From the NCBI GenBank assembly GCA_963725255.1, contig CAVRXV010000011.1:1-64000 (forward strand): DNA of 64,000 bases, given 5' to 3'. Origin of the DNA: JAIEPX01 sp963725255 (GTDB taxonomy: Bacteria; Pseudomonadota; Gammaproteobacteria; JAIEPX01). This document shows positions 27,975 through 37,338 of the stretch, one piece after another (the stretch's first letter is position 1; each line of letters starts with the position of its first letter). The notes under the pieces were generated by a model that worked only from the letters and a program-made list of their open reading frames with translations, was not told the origin of the DNA and searched no databases. Both the position numbers and the translations under genes were made by a program.

Positions 27975-30245
27975 ATGGATATTACGCGCAAGATTGCAGA
28001 TCACCTCAAAGTCAATGAAAAACAGGTCGCAGCTGTCATCACTCTGCTCGATGCAGGCTCTACAGTTCCGTTTATCGCTCGATATCGCAAAGAAGTCACC
28101 GGCAGCTTAGATGACACGCAGTTACGCACTCTAGAACAAAAACTTAACTACTGGCGTGAACTCGAAGAGCGCCGTCTGACAATTATCAATAGCATTAACG
28201 AACAGCAGAAAATGACTCCCGATCTTCAAGCCGCTATATTAGCCGCTGAAGACAAAGCCACTCTCGAAGATTTATATTTGCCCTACAAGCCTAAACGGCG
28301 TACAAAAGCTCAAATTGCTCGCGAAGCAGGTCTCGCACCGTTGGCTGAACAACTTCTAGCAAATCCCATGTTAGTTCCACTGTCAGAAGCTGAAAAATTC
28401 CTCAACACTGAACACCAAATTAATGACGCTGCGGCAGCGCTTGAAGGTGCTCGTCAAATATTGATGGAGCAATTTTCAGAACACGCCGATTTACTCGGTT
28501 CACTGCGCGAATATGTTTGGAAAAATAGTATTTTAGAAAGCATCGTTGCAAAAGGAAAAGAAGAAGCAGGTAAAAAGTTTACCGATTATTTTAACTATAA
28601 AGAACCACTCAATAAAATTCCTTCTCATCGCGCGCTGGCATTATTTCGCGGAAGAGCCGAAGATATTTTACGTCTTTCTTTGACACTGAACGATGATCAA
28701 AATGCTGATTGCATTTCTCGCATCGCTTCAACGTTTAATATTACGAGACAAAATCGCCCAGCCGATGCATGGCTTTATGAAACTGTCGAAAAAACATGGC
28801 GATTAAAATTGCAAATTTATTTAGAACTCGATCTCATGACTCGTTTACGACAAACAGCTGAAGAAGAAGCGATTCGAGTTTTCGCCGATAATTTGAAAAA
28901 TTTATTGATGGCAGCTCCTGCAGGAAATCGTGTCACTATGGGGCTTGATCCTGGATTGCGTACGGGTGTCAAAGTTGTAGTCATTGATGATACTGGGAAA
29001 TTATTAACCTTTACGACCATTTTTCCACATGTACCACGCGAAGATTGGAAAGGTTCGTTAACAACGCTCGCCAAATTAGCTCAAGAATTTCACGTAGACT
29101 TGGTCAGTATTGGCAATGGAACTGGATCACGAGAGACCGATAAATTAGTCACAGAACTAATGCAAAAATTACCTCAATTAAAACTCACTAAAATTGTAGT
29201 GTCAGAGGCTGGCGCTTCTGTTTATTCTGCTTCTGAACTGGCAGCAAAAGAATTTCCGAAACTTGATGTGACTTATCGAGGTGCCGTTTCTATCGCACGT
29301 CGACTTCAAGATCCGCTCGCTGAGCTGATAAAAATAGATCCTAAAGCTATCGGTGTTGGCCAATATCAACATGATGTCAATCAAATTAAATTAGGAAGTA
29401 GTCTTCAAACTGTTTTAGAAGATTGCGTGAATGCTGTGGGTGTCGATCTTAACACAGCGTCTGTACCACTCCTCGCTTCTGTTGCAGGTTTAAATGAAAC
29501 CCTGGCGAAAAATATCATCGCTTTTCGCGATGAAAATGGGCGTTTCAAAAATAGAATGTCTGTGAAAAAAGTTCCTGGTTTAGGTGAAAAGAAATTCCAA
29601 CAAGCGGCAGGTTTTTTACGCATTACTCAAGGTGAAAATCCTCTCGATGCTTCCGCTGTTCATCCTGAAGCTTATACGATAATAGAACGAATTTTAGCTC
29701 AGCAGAAAAAATCTCTGCGAGAAATAATGGGAAATTCAGAGTTACTCAAAAAATTAAATCCTAGCGATTTTACCGATGAAATTTTTGGTGTCCCCACCAT
29801 AACCGATATTATTCGCGAATTAGATAAACCAGGTCGAGATCCTCGTCCTGAATTTAAAACAGCTAATTTTAAAGAGGGTGTAGTCAGTATTAACGATATT
29901 AAACCTGGCATGATATTGGAAGGTGTCGTAACCAACGTCGCGAATTTTGGCGCATTTGTCGATATTGGCGTGCACCAAGATGGACTCATTCATATTTCTC
30001 AATTAGCGAATCATTTTATCAAAGATCCTAAAGAAGTCATTAAAGTCGGAGAGATTGTACAAGTAAAAGTGCTTGAAATAGATGTTTCTCGTCAACGTAT
30101 TAGCCTCACACGACGTCTTGATGAAAAATCGAGGGAATCTGCAGCACCCAAAGAAACTCAGCAACGTCAAAAACCCACGAAGGTACAACAACCGCCTAAT
30201 GCCATGGCTTCGGCCTTGCTTGCAGCATTTGAAAAAGATAAATGA
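27975..30245 (+). CDS. tex: Tex, S1-domain RNA-binding transcription accessory protein
   Basis: The protein has 756 residues from ATG 27975; an in-frame earlier start at 27903 would overlap the promoter and adds residues absent from the family. An extended -10 (TGG-TATAAT, 27932-27940) lies upstream. Domain order is as in Tex/YhgF: an N-terminal helical region (MDITRKIADHLKV, SLDDTQLRTLEQ), a YqgF/RNase H-like domain (GLDPGLRTGVKV, IGNGTGSRETD), helix-hairpin-helix motifs (VPLLASVAGLNETLAKNII, VKKVPGLGEKKFQQAAGFLR), and a C-terminal S1 domain (GMILEGVVTNVANFGAFVDI, HQDGLIHISQL). It is a cytoplasmic nucleic-acid-binding protein that affects transcription and stress tolerance. The length matches the E. 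coli homologue. Confidence 0.97.
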   Translation: MDITRKIADHLKVNEKQVAAVITLLDAGSTVPFIARYRKEVTGSLDDTQLRTLEQKLNYWRELEERRLTIINSINEQQKMTPDLQAAILAAEDKATLEDLYLPYKPKRRTKAQIAREAGLAPLAEQLLANPMLVPLSEAEKFLNTEHQINDAAAALEGARQILMEQFSEHADLLGSLREYVWKNSILESIVAKGKEEAGKKFTDYFNYKEPLNKIPSHRALALFRGRAEDILRLSLTLNDDQNADCISRIASTFNITRQNRPADAWLYETVEKTWRLKLQIYLELDLMTRLRQTAEEEAIRVFADNLKNLLMAAPAGNRVTMGLDPGLRTGVKVVVIDDTGKLLTFTTIFPHVPREDWKGSLTTLAKLAQEFHVDLVSIGNGTGSRETDKLVTELMQKLPQLKLTKIVVSEAGASVYSASELAAKEFPKLDVTYRGAVSIARRLQDPLAELIKIDPKAIGVGQYQHDVNQIKLGSSLQTVLEDCVNAVGVDLNTASVPLLASVAGLNETLAKNIIAFRDENGRFKNRMSVKKVPGLGEKKFQQAAGFLRITQGENPLDASAVHPEAYTIIERILAQQKKSLREIMGNSELLKKLNPSDFTDEIFGVPTITDIIRELDKPGRDPRPEFKTANFKEGVVSINDIKPGMILEGVVTNVANFGAFVDIGVHQDGLIHISQLANHFIKDPKEVIKVGEIVQVKVLEIDVSRQRISLTRRLDEKSRESAAPKETQQRQKPTKVQQPPNAMASALLAAFEKDK

Positions 30246-30461
30246 TTACTTATCAATGATGCCTAGTAACCCAAATTAATCTATTGGCTTATTCAGATGT
30301 GAATTACTGTCAATTTTGGAAAAGTACTAACTCAAAGACTTGAAGTCGTCAATCATAAAAACCTATACTTTTACTACAATTTCTGTTAGTATCACCGACA
30401 CGTTATTACTGACTTTGAAACTCTGCATGATATTAATATCCACCATCACAGGGGGCACTCT

Positions 30462-31295
30462 ATGGAAGCTAAAGTTCAAAGACCTAGTCTACTTACCGAG
30501 GCAGTTTTATCTCAAGCTATCAAATTGAGCCGTGAACAGGGTAACTTCTTACCTGTCAGCAGACTACTTTCAGTCGCCGTCTCTGAAGAAAATAGCGCTG
30601 TAATGCAGCAACTAATTAATGAAGGCGCTAGTTTCAGCATGGAGCTTCACAGTGATCACCATGTAGCGCTTGATAACCTCGCAAGGTGTACAAACCCTGA
30701 TTTCATTGAAAATGCCTTACAATTTTGCAATGAAGCAGAAAAACAGCTTTACTTACAAAAAAAACCACAACAAGATTTATTACGTGCATACAATACACCA
30801 CCACAACCCATGCACGCCGCGGTAGGCAACAATATTAGCTCAAGTGCAGCCCCCTCTCAAATAACCGATCCTCTCTCTTTCGAAGCTATTCAAGCAGCAA
30901 TTGATATTAATAAACGCACGGGTGATATTCGACTATTAAATTCATTATTTGCAATTTCAGTCACTAAAGCAGATACAGTTAAAATGCAGCTCATCATAGG
31001 AGAAATTGGTGATCAGTTTAACTTTAGCTGTGTGATTGACGATAGAGGTACAACTCCCATTGATTTCCTCGCACAATGTCAAGATGCTAAATTTATAGCA
31101 ATGGCTTTAATATATTGCACTCCACAAGAAAAACAACTCTATGAACAAAAAAAATCAGGCCTTAAAGCACAATCTCCTTCAGCAAAAATCTCAGACAAAA
31201 ACTTCCATAAAGACAGCGCTCAACGTGCAAAAGCCGGTTCTGGTAATCCTGCTCCTGCACAACAGGGAAGCTCTCGCGGCTGTTCACTTCAGTAA
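30462..31295 (+). CDS. Protein of unknown function with an internal ~90-residue duplication
   Basis: The protein has 277 residues, with ATG 30462 behind AGGGGG. Residues about 13-105 and 140-232 are two copies of the same module. Each starts with an (E)A-AI helix, has a central LLSVAVSEENSAVMQQLI / LFAISVTKADTVKMQLII stretch, continues with (L)DNLARC / IDFLAQC and ends EKQLY-QKK. The module looks helical and may be related to ankyrin repeats (two helices, a turn, and a final helix). The tail is Lys/Ser/Gln-rich and ends in a Cys near the C-terminus (GCSLQ). It follows tex by 216 bp but is probably separately transcribed. The function is unknown. Confidence 0.75.
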   Translation: MEAKVQRPSLLTEAVLSQAIKLSREQGNFLPVSRLLSVAVSEENSAVMQQLINEGASFSMELHSDHHVALDNLARCTNPDFIENALQFCNEAEKQLYLQKKPQQDLLRAYNTPPQPMHAAVGNNISSSAAPSQITDPLSFEAIQAAIDINKRTGDIRLLNSLFAISVTKADTVKMQLIIGEIGDQFNFSCVIDDRGTTPIDFLAQCQDAKFIAMALIYCTPQEKQLYEQKKSGLKAQSPSAKISDKNFHKDSAQRAKAGSGNPAPAQQGSSRGCSLQ

Positions 31296-31333
31296 TATTG
31301 AAATTGTTTAACCTGAATCTTGCACAAAAAAAT

Positions 31334-32077
31334 CTACTTCGATGCAAACATGTGTTTATGCAAATGCGATTCCACTCTAATACGTTTATTATCAGGTTCC
31401 ATTGAATGATCAATCCTGATCTGTGCTTGACTCCCTTCATTTGTGAAAAACAATTTTCGAGGCGCTAAATTTTGAGCCTGATAAACAGGATCAGGATGAT
31501 ACTTTTCTTTTTGATAATGCTCTAACCACTCTACTGGAGAGAGTCCTTCTAAAACCCAAGGCGGATCAACACGATTGCCATTTTTATAGAAAACAATTTT
31601 ATGTTTAATTTTAGAATAATTATTCGCAACATAACAAAGTTCATTAGAGGTGTAGCCACTAGATTCCATTTTACTAAAATCCAATCCATCTAAACAAAAA
31701 TGAATCATACCAGGGTAATTTTCGATAGCTAAAAAACAAGAGACCAGTATTTTACTATGTTCTTTTGAACACGGGCTCAATTCTTGATTCGGAATATCAG
31801 TGAAACTGGGAGATGATAACAATACTTGCGCATGATTTCTTACAGGTGAAGACTCTCCTTTAACAGGACTCATACTCAAATCATCACCATAAATGTAATA
31901 AGGTTCCATAGGTTTAACTATTTCATCTAGAGTCACATAATGATATTTAGCCTCTAAATTTTTTAATTTTAATTTCAAGTCACTGTAAAAAAGATCTCTT
32001 GCCTCATTTTCAAGACCAAATAGTAAATCACCGGGCTCAAATGAATCAATAAGTTTATCTGAAGTATTTTTCTGCAT
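31334..32077 (-). CDS. Protein of unknown function (247 residues)
   Basis: ATG 32077 follows AGGTGAG at a good distance. The protein is soluble and mixed alpha/beta, with no signal peptide, repeat or motif I recognise. Landmarks are the N-terminal SFEPGDLLFGLENEARDLFY, a middle part with KGESSPVRNHAQVLL, and a basic C-terminus ending HMFASK. It converges with the duplicated-module gene (38-bp gap). A host-interaction role is possible given the genome, but nothing in the sequence shows it. Confidence 0.65.
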   Translation of the reverse strand: MQKNTSDKLIDSFEPGDLLFGLENEARDLFYSDLKLKLKNLEAKYHYVTLDEIVKPMEPYYIYGDDLSMSPVKGESSPVRNHAQVLLSSPSFTDIPNQELSPCSKEHSKILVSCFLAIENYPGMIHFCLDGLDFSKMESSGYTSNELCYVANNYSKIKHKIVFYKNGNRVDPPWVLEGLSPVEWLEHYQKEKYHPDPVYQAQNLAPRKLFFTNEGSQAQIRIDHSMEPDNKRIRVESHLHKHMFASK

Positions 32078-32272
32078 AGTAGCTCACCTTTTGATTTTGC
32101 AAAAACATGTTTTCTTAAATTTCTTGTAAGAAATCATGCCTAGTTCAAAGAAGAGATACAATCAGTGAAAGGCTCGATTTGATGAGAGAATAATCTTACT
32201 TTCTGTCACACTATAAATGGAATATAATTGACTATACTCTCGTTCATAGGCTCCTTTTTGTGAGGTGGAAAA

Positions 32273-32545
32273 TTGTTTGAAGATTTAAAAAGTTGGAAAG
32301 TTAGTGCAGGTGATACACTTACAGTGAGAGTAACGCCTAAAGCATCTTCAAACCGTATTAAGTTAGAGAACATGCAAGATGGATCTACTCGTCTTCGAGT
32401 TTATGTGACAGTGGCTGCTGAAAATGGAAAAGCGAACGAGGCTGTATTGAAATTATTGGCTAAAGCACTTGGCCTTCCAAAATCCAACTTAACTATTATC
32501 CGTGGCGAATTAAGTCATGATAAGCTCATAAAGATTATGAAATAA
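32273..32545 (+). CDS. YggU/DUF167-family protein
   Basis: The protein has 90 residues from TTG 32273, chosen because GAGGTGG lies 4 bases upstream and the sequence begins as in relatives (LKSWKVSAGDTLTVRVTPKA). The family signatures VTPKASSNRI, AENGKANEAVLKLLAKALG and ITIIRGELSHDK-like GELSHDKLIKI are present, so this is a DUF167 (YggU) protein. These are small cytoplasmic alpha/beta proteins of unknown biochemical role found widely in bacteria. The last 11 bp overlap the end of the convergent YciI-like gene. Confidence 0.9.
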   Translation: MFEDLKSWKVSAGDTLTVRVTPKASSNRIKLENMQDGSTRLRVYVTVAAENGKANEAVLKLLAKALGLPKSNLTIIRGELSHDKLIKIMK

Positions 32546-32822
32546 ATTTTGAGAAATCTTGGTGGTATTTCAATGGAGTAAACTCAATGATCTGATAGTC
32601 TGCTAAATCATGAATTTTGAACGGATCATTTGTCAGAATAATATCAAGCTCTTCTCTATCATTTAGTTGTGAGATGATTACTCCACCGGTTCGAGGAATT
32701 TTTGGTCCTGAAGTAACGAAATAATTTTTTTGGTAGCCCTCCTCCAGAAATTGTCGATGAGCAACAACATGCTCATCAATTTTCTCAATCGGTACTTTGT
32801 AATTCAATAAAATAATAAACAT
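32535..32822 (-). CDS. YciI-like protein
   Basis: The protein has 95 residues from ATG 32822. This start is chosen because GGAGG lies 8 bases upstream; an ATG two codons earlier would abut that site. MFIILLNYKVPIEKIDEHV followed by AHRQFL and VTSGPKIPRTGGVII are the conserved elements of YciI-like ferredoxin-fold proteins, including the His of the (A)HR motif. Relatives are small enzymes or binding proteins; in many the true substrate is unknown. It is a single gene convergent with the YggU homologue. Confidence 0.85.
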   Translation of the reverse strand: MFIILLNYKVPIEKIDEHVVAHRQFLEEGYQKNYFVTSGPKIPRTGGVIISQLNDREELDIILTNDPFKIHDLADYQIIEFTPLKYHQDFSKFIS

Positions 32823-32999
32823 AATCATAACCTCCGATATCAATAATTTCAACATAACTCATAGAATACTGTCGATGTGTATGAACTCGAGGTAACTTTA
32901 CCGCATAAAAGGCCTTGAATACAAATGATTAATTATTGCACCTCTATGTTAAATACCGTATTCTCCGAGGACTAAGATAATTGTATTTGGAGATCATTC

Positions 33000-33956
33000 A
33001 TGAAAATACGTTGTGGTACTCGTGGTAGTCAGCTTGCTTTAGCTCAAACTCAAATGGTAATTAATGCGCTTGAACAGTCGCACTCATCTTTGGAAGTTGA
33101 ACGTCACGAAATTAAGACGCTGGGCGACCGTAAGCAAGGCACTAAAGCTGCGAGTCAAAGTGATAAAAAAGACTGGGTATATGATCTTGAATTAGCGATA
33201 TTAAATAATCAAATCGATTTTGCGATTCACTCAAGTAAAGATATTCCACATGAAATCGAACCAGGCACTGCTCTACTCCCTGTATTAAAACGAGGAAATC
33301 CCTATGATGCTTTTTTAGGAAAAAAAATGGGGGATAGCAATCAGCGACTATTATTTTCTGAATTACCGGTCGGTGCAAAAGTTGGAACAGCCAGTTTAAG
33401 ACGACGAGCATTACTACTGAAAATCCGTCCCGATTTAAATGTTGTTGAATTTAGAGGTAACGTAACAACACGTGTGCAAAAATTAGATGATAGCGAAGAA
33501 TTAATGGGCGCCATCATGGCCTCTGCTGGTTTAGATCGAGTTAATATTCCCGGTCTAAAATACGAATCTTTCTCTTCAGAAAATATGTTACCAGCAATTA
33601 ATCAAGGCATTCTCGCAGTTCAATTTCGAGAAGATGATCAAAATATAAAAAAATTACTCGAAGCAATTGTAGATCCTGAAACTCAAGCATCTTGGTTAGC
33701 AGAACGTGGGGTTGTCGAAGTGCTTAAAGGTGATTGTAAATCAGCGATTGGTATTTTTGCTGAATGTAATAATAATTCTGTTACTATTACTGCCAATGTC
33801 ATGTTACCCGATGGATCAGAAAGTATCGTAGCAACAGATTCCGGAAAATCATCACATGCTTATGATTTAGGAAAAAAATTGGGAGAGCGACTAATCGAAT
33901 TAGGCGCAATAACTATTATAGAACGCTCTCGCCATCAGCCGACTGAGAATTATTAG
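33000..33956 (+). CDS. hemC: Porphobilinogen deaminase (hydroxymethylbilane synthase)
   Basis: The protein has 318 residues, with ATG behind GGAGAT. It joins four porphobilinogen units into hydroxymethylbilane in haem synthesis. The start MKIRCGTRGSQLALAQTQMV is diagnostic. Further signatures are IDFAIHSSKDIP, GTASLRRRALL and FRGNVTTRVQKL (substrate-binding arginines), and the cofactor-attachment Cys is in KGDCKSAIG (usually GGCQxPIG, so the context is somewhat diverged). Length is as expected. The 3' end overlaps the convergent coiled-coil gene by 41 bp. No hemD follows, so the haem genes are dispersed. Confidence 0.96.
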   Translation: MKIRCGTRGSQLALAQTQMVINALEQSHSSLEVERHEIKTLGDRKQGTKAASQSDKKDWVYDLELAILNNQIDFAIHSSKDIPHEIEPGTALLPVLKRGNPYDAFLGKKMGDSNQRLLFSELPVGAKVGTASLRRRALLLKIRPDLNVVEFRGNVTTRVQKLDDSEELMGAIMASAGLDRVNIPGLKYESFSSENMLPAINQGILAVQFREDDQNIKKLLEAIVDPETQASWLAERGVVEVLKGDCKSAIGIFAECNNNSVTITANVMLPDGSESIVATDSGKSSHAYDLGKKLGERLIELGAITIIERSRHQPTENY

Positions 33957-34284
33957 TCACGAATTTATTTTGCATAGTTTTCAGACGAACGCGATGATTT
34001 TCAAGCTTGGTTTCCAAATGAGAAATTTTATCGCTCATTTCTGTTGGATCGAAGTGTTTTTCGAGATAATTAATATCCACCTCAATTTGTCTTAATTGCT
34101 GCTCGTCAGTGGTGGTTTCTTTATCCATTTTCAGTTTGTTAATGTACTGAAGTCCGTTTGAAAAATTGTCTTTTAACTTTTGAATGGATTTTTCAAAATG
34201 CGTCGTTGCACGATTATAGTCTTCAACACGTGCCATTTGATGTTGCCGCTTTGAATAATTACCAAATACTGTCAATGTAGCCAT
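33916..34284 (-). CDS. Small coiled-coil protein of unknown function
   Basis: The protein has 122 residues, with ATG 34284 behind AAGGAG. The whole protein is predicted to be helical with heptads (KSIQKLKDNFSNGLQYINKL, DKISHLETKLENHRVRLK). It has no signal peptide. The 3' end runs 41 bp into hemC on the other strand, so the two are convergent and overlapping, but the clear start and helical pattern make it a plausible real gene. The function is not recognisable. Confidence 0.65.
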   Translation of the reverse strand: MATLTVFGNYSKRQHQMARVEDYNRATTHFEKSIQKLKDNFSNGLQYINKLKMDKETTTDEQQLRQIEVDINYLEKHFDPTEMSDKISHLETKLENHRVRLKTMQNKFVTNNSQSADGESVL

Positions 34285-34554
34285 ACGATGCTCCTTAAGC
34301 CTTACCCATCTCTGTTTATACCGTCATCTAATAAATTTAAGTGATTATATACCATCTATAGGCCAAAGTAAAGCCCCCAGAGGCCCAGAATTGGCCTTAC
34401 TAGCCCTTCAAGGACCCCTATGGAGGACGTTTAGGCCTGTCCTTTACTTCTTATACCGAGCCCCACTTATAGCCCCCCCTAAAACCCTTTAAACACTGGT
34501 TTTTAGTGGGCAATGCTGCTATACTTAATATAGATATCTCATACTTTCAAACAC

Positions 34555-34924
34555 GGGGGCGATTTGGTTTCGACGTGGATTACAAAGCCTGAGGTGCATG
34601 TCGAGCATGTAGCTTCACTCGTTAAAATGAGTTGCAAATTATAGTTGCTAACGACGAACTATACTCCAAAGCTGCCTAAGGGCGGCTTTTCACTCACTGG
34701 ATAGGGCTTGTCCTTCCAGGTCTGCTTCGGTAGACACGAGTGATCACCCTTTACAAGATCGCAGCAGCGACCGCCTTAGTCAATGCTGTTAAAACCTAAC
34801 TAGGCTCGCGCTTACTACCCCTGCCAGTCGGGTTAGTAAGAGCTAAAACAATGACTTGGCTAAACATGTAGTACCAATGGTAGCGGATTTGCGGACGCGA
34901 GTTCAATTCTCGCCGCCTCCACCA
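34555..34924 (+). ncRNA. ssrA: Transfer-messenger RNA (tmRNA)
   Basis: tmRNA rescues ribosomes stalled on broken messages by adding a degradation tag. The 5' end GGGGGCGATTTGGTTTCGACG is the conserved tRNA-like start, and the 3' end has a T-arm (GCGAGTTCAATTCTCGC) and encoded CCA (34922-34924). The first 7 bases pair with CGCCTCC just before the final ACCA. The tag frame begins at the resume codon GCT 34647: GCT AAC GAC GAA CTA TAC TCC AAA GCT GCC then TAA (34677-34679), encoding ANDELYSKAA with the usual hydrophobic AA end. An intrinsic terminator follows. Confidence 0.97.
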
Positions 34925-37201
34925 GATAGAGAAAGGGCCACCTTGGGTGGTCCTTTTGTTATTTGCTAAATATGGGGACTGATAATATCGCAATCGATTT
35001 GCATTGCTAACAACCGTCACCGAAGATAATGCCATCGCAGCTCCTGCAATCATAGGATTTAACAATAATCCAATGAATGGGAACAATATCCCAGCCGCAA
35101 TCGGAATTCCAATCACATTATAAATAAAAGCACCGAACAAATTTTGTTTCATATTACTAATCGTTTTTTTAGAAATTAATATCGCTTCAGAAACGCTGGA
35201 TAGTGATCCTCGCATTAATGTAATTCCGGCACTCTCAATGGCAACATCAGTTCCTGTGCCAATTGCAAATCCAACATCTGCTTGCGCTAATGCAGGCGCA
35301 TCATTAATGCCATCTCCCACCATTCCAACAATCTCACCTTTAGCTTGTAATTCTGCAATTTTCTTAGCTTTATCTTGTGGTAATATTTCTGATAACACTT
35401 CAGTAATTCCAGCCTCTGAGGCAATCGCCTGTGCAGTGAGCTGATGATCTCCTGTGATCATAATGATTTTAAGTCCCATTTTTTTTAAATTTTGAATAGC
35501 TTTTTTTGCATCGGATTTAATAGGATCTGAAATCGCTATTATTCCCAGAATCCCTTTTTCACTCGCTACAAAAATCGGTGTTTGAGCTTTAATTGCACAT
35601 CGATCAGCAATAGCACCAAAATCTCCCAAAGAAATTTTTTGATTTTCTATTAGTCGTTGATTACCCAACCAAATTTTTTCACCATCAATTATGGCAGAAA
35701 TACCGCTTCCTGTTATCGCTTGAAAATCCGACGTTTTTTGTAAAATACACTGCTGGTTTTTCGCACTTTCTAAAATGGCCTCAGCTAAAGGATGTTCTGA
35801 GTACTGCTCTAAACTGGCCGCGATGGTAAGAAGTTGATGAGTATCACACAATGGAGAATTAAAAATCTCTTTAACCTGTGGTCGACCTTGAGTAATTGTT
35901 CCTGTTTTATCAAATACAATCGTGGTTAATTCGCGTGTTTTTTGTAGTGCATCAGCATCCCTGATTAGAATTCCAAATTCAGCCGCTTTTCCAATTCCCA
36001 CCATCACGGAAATTGGCACAGCTAATCCTAATGCGCACGGACAGGCTATAACGAGCACCGCCATAGAGGTCACCAACATATAACTAATTTTGGGTTCTGG
36101 ACCGAATAAATACCAAATAAGTGATGTGATAATTGCAATTAAAATAACACTCGGAACAAAATAAGAAGCAATTTGATCAGTCATTCGAGCTATAGGTGGC
36201 TTAGAACTTTGCGCTTCTTTTACCAATCGAATAATTTGTGAAAGCACAGTATCTTTACCTAAACGTGTTGCTTTAAAAATAAAACTTCCATTTTTATTGA
36301 GCGTACCCCCTATAACGATATCACTCACATTTTTTTCATTCGGTAATGGTTCTCCCGTGATCATCGATTCATCAACATAAGAATTACCTTCAACAATTTC
36401 TCCATCCACAGGAATTTTTTCACCAGGTCGCACTCGAATTAAATCATCTTTTTGTAATGATCCAATAGGAACATCAATTTCTTGACCATTTAATAATTTT
36501 CGCGCGGTTTTAGGCTGTAATCCGATCAGTCTCTCAATAGCTTGTGAAGTATGACGACGTGCTCGGATTTCTAACACTGTACCAAAATTCACCAATGCAA
36601 CAATAATAACGGCCGATTCAAAATACACATGCTGTGCCATCATTGGTAATCGATGTGTAAACAAAATAGCTGCCATCGAATAAATCCAAGAAATCCCTAT
36701 ACCCAGAGCAATTAAAGTATCCATATTACTACTGTAAGAACGCAGTGCTTTCCAACCACCGACAAAAAAATGTCCGCCAGAAAAAATCAGTACCATTAAA
36801 GTAATGATACCTAAAGTAAAATTTTCCCAATGTCCAAACGATGTTTGAAGCGATGGCATTGCTCCAAATATTCCCATCAAAATTAGAGAAACACCCACAA
36901 TACCTGCGTAAATTGTTTGAACAATAAGACGATGATAATATTGTGATTGTTCATGATGTTGATATGATTCATGCATCGTGGTCTCTTGAATTAATTCAGC
37001 GCCATAACCCAATGTATCCAACGCCTGGATTAAAATATCCGGACGAACTGAAGATTCCACTGAAACAATTGCCGTATAATCGGCAATGCTCATTTTTGCA
37101 TCAAGAACGCCTGGCACTGATTTCAACTGTTTTTCTATTTTCGCCACGCAGCTCGCGCAACTCGCACCCGTAATTGAAAATGTATAAGTAATACTCTTCA
37201 C
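34796..37201 (-). CDS. copA: Copper-transporting P1B-type ATPase
   Basis: The protein is 801 residues as read, starting at GTG 37201 behind GAGG. It is an inner-membrane pump that exports Cu(I). One N-terminal heavy-metal domain has GASCASC (residues 12-18). The membrane part has the CPC motif (ACPCALGLA). Later come the phosphorylation site DKTGTIT, the TGDH and GDGIND motifs of the ATP-binding domain, and a final membrane pair. The natural protein should end near LRYYQSPYLANNK, but no stop codon is found there, so the frame continues through the ssrA terminator and antisense into tmRNA to 34796. The last ~60 residues are therefore non-homologous. A lost stop codon or a sequence error would explain this. 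Confidence 0.93.
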   Translation of the reverse strand: MKSITYTFSITGASCASCVAKIEKQLKSVPGVLDAKMSIADYTAIVSVESSVRPDILIQALDTLGYGAELIQETTMHESYQHHEQSQYYHRLIVQTIYAGIVGVSLILMGIFGAMPSLQTSFGHWENFTLGIITLMVLIFSGGHFFVGGWKALRSYSSNMDTLIALGIGISWIYSMAAILFTHRLPMMAQHVYFESAVIIVALVNFGTVLEIRARRHTSQAIERLIGLQPKTARKLLNGQEIDVPIGSLQKDDLIRVRPGEKIPVDGEIVEGNSYVDESMITGEPLPNEKNVSDIVIGGTLNKNGSFIFKATRLGKDTVLSQIIRLVKEAQSSKPPIARMTDQIASYFVPSVILIAIITSLIWYLFGPEPKISYMLVTSMAVLVIACPCALGLAVPISVMVGIGKAAEFGILIRDADALQKTRELTTIVFDKTGTITQGRPQVKEIFNSPLCDTHQLLTIAASLEQYSEHPLAEAILESAKNQQCILQKTSDFQAITGSGISAIIDGEKIWLGNQRLIENQKISLGDFGAIADRCAIKAQTPIFVASEKGILGIIAISDPIKSDAKKAIQNLKKMGLKIIMITGDHQLTAQAIASEAGITEVLSEILPQDKAKKIAELQAKGEIVGMVGDGINDAPALAQADVGFAIGTGTDVAIESAGITLMRGSLSSVSEAILISKKTISNMKQNLFGAFIYNVIGIPIAAGILFPFIGLLLNPMIAGAAMALSSVTVVSNANRLRYYQSPYLANNKRTTQGGPFSIWWRRRELNSRPQIRYHWYYMFSQVIVLALTNPTGRGSKREPS
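34932..34957 (+). terminator. Rho-independent terminator of ssrA
   Basis: AAAGGGCCACC pairs with GGTGGTCCTTT (one mismatch position) around a TTG loop and is followed by TTTGTTATTT. It lies 7 bases after the tmRNA CCA end. The convergent copper ATPase frame is read through this hairpin on the other strand. Confidence 0.9.
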
Positions 37202-37338
37202 ATAGCACCTCGTTAATGAATCACATTAGAACCCTATGATTAGTTTATCACAAAAAGTGTTGATTTTTTATAAGACAAAATATTCGATGCCATTGCCAGA
37301 TGAATTGTCGTATCAATGATACGACAATATGTGAGAGG

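Noticed and set aside
34796..34930. C-terminal RRRELNSRPQ peptide as a real CopA extension
   Set aside because: It is antisense to the tmRNA T-arm, a classic false peptide; kept in the CDS coordinates only because no earlier stop exists.
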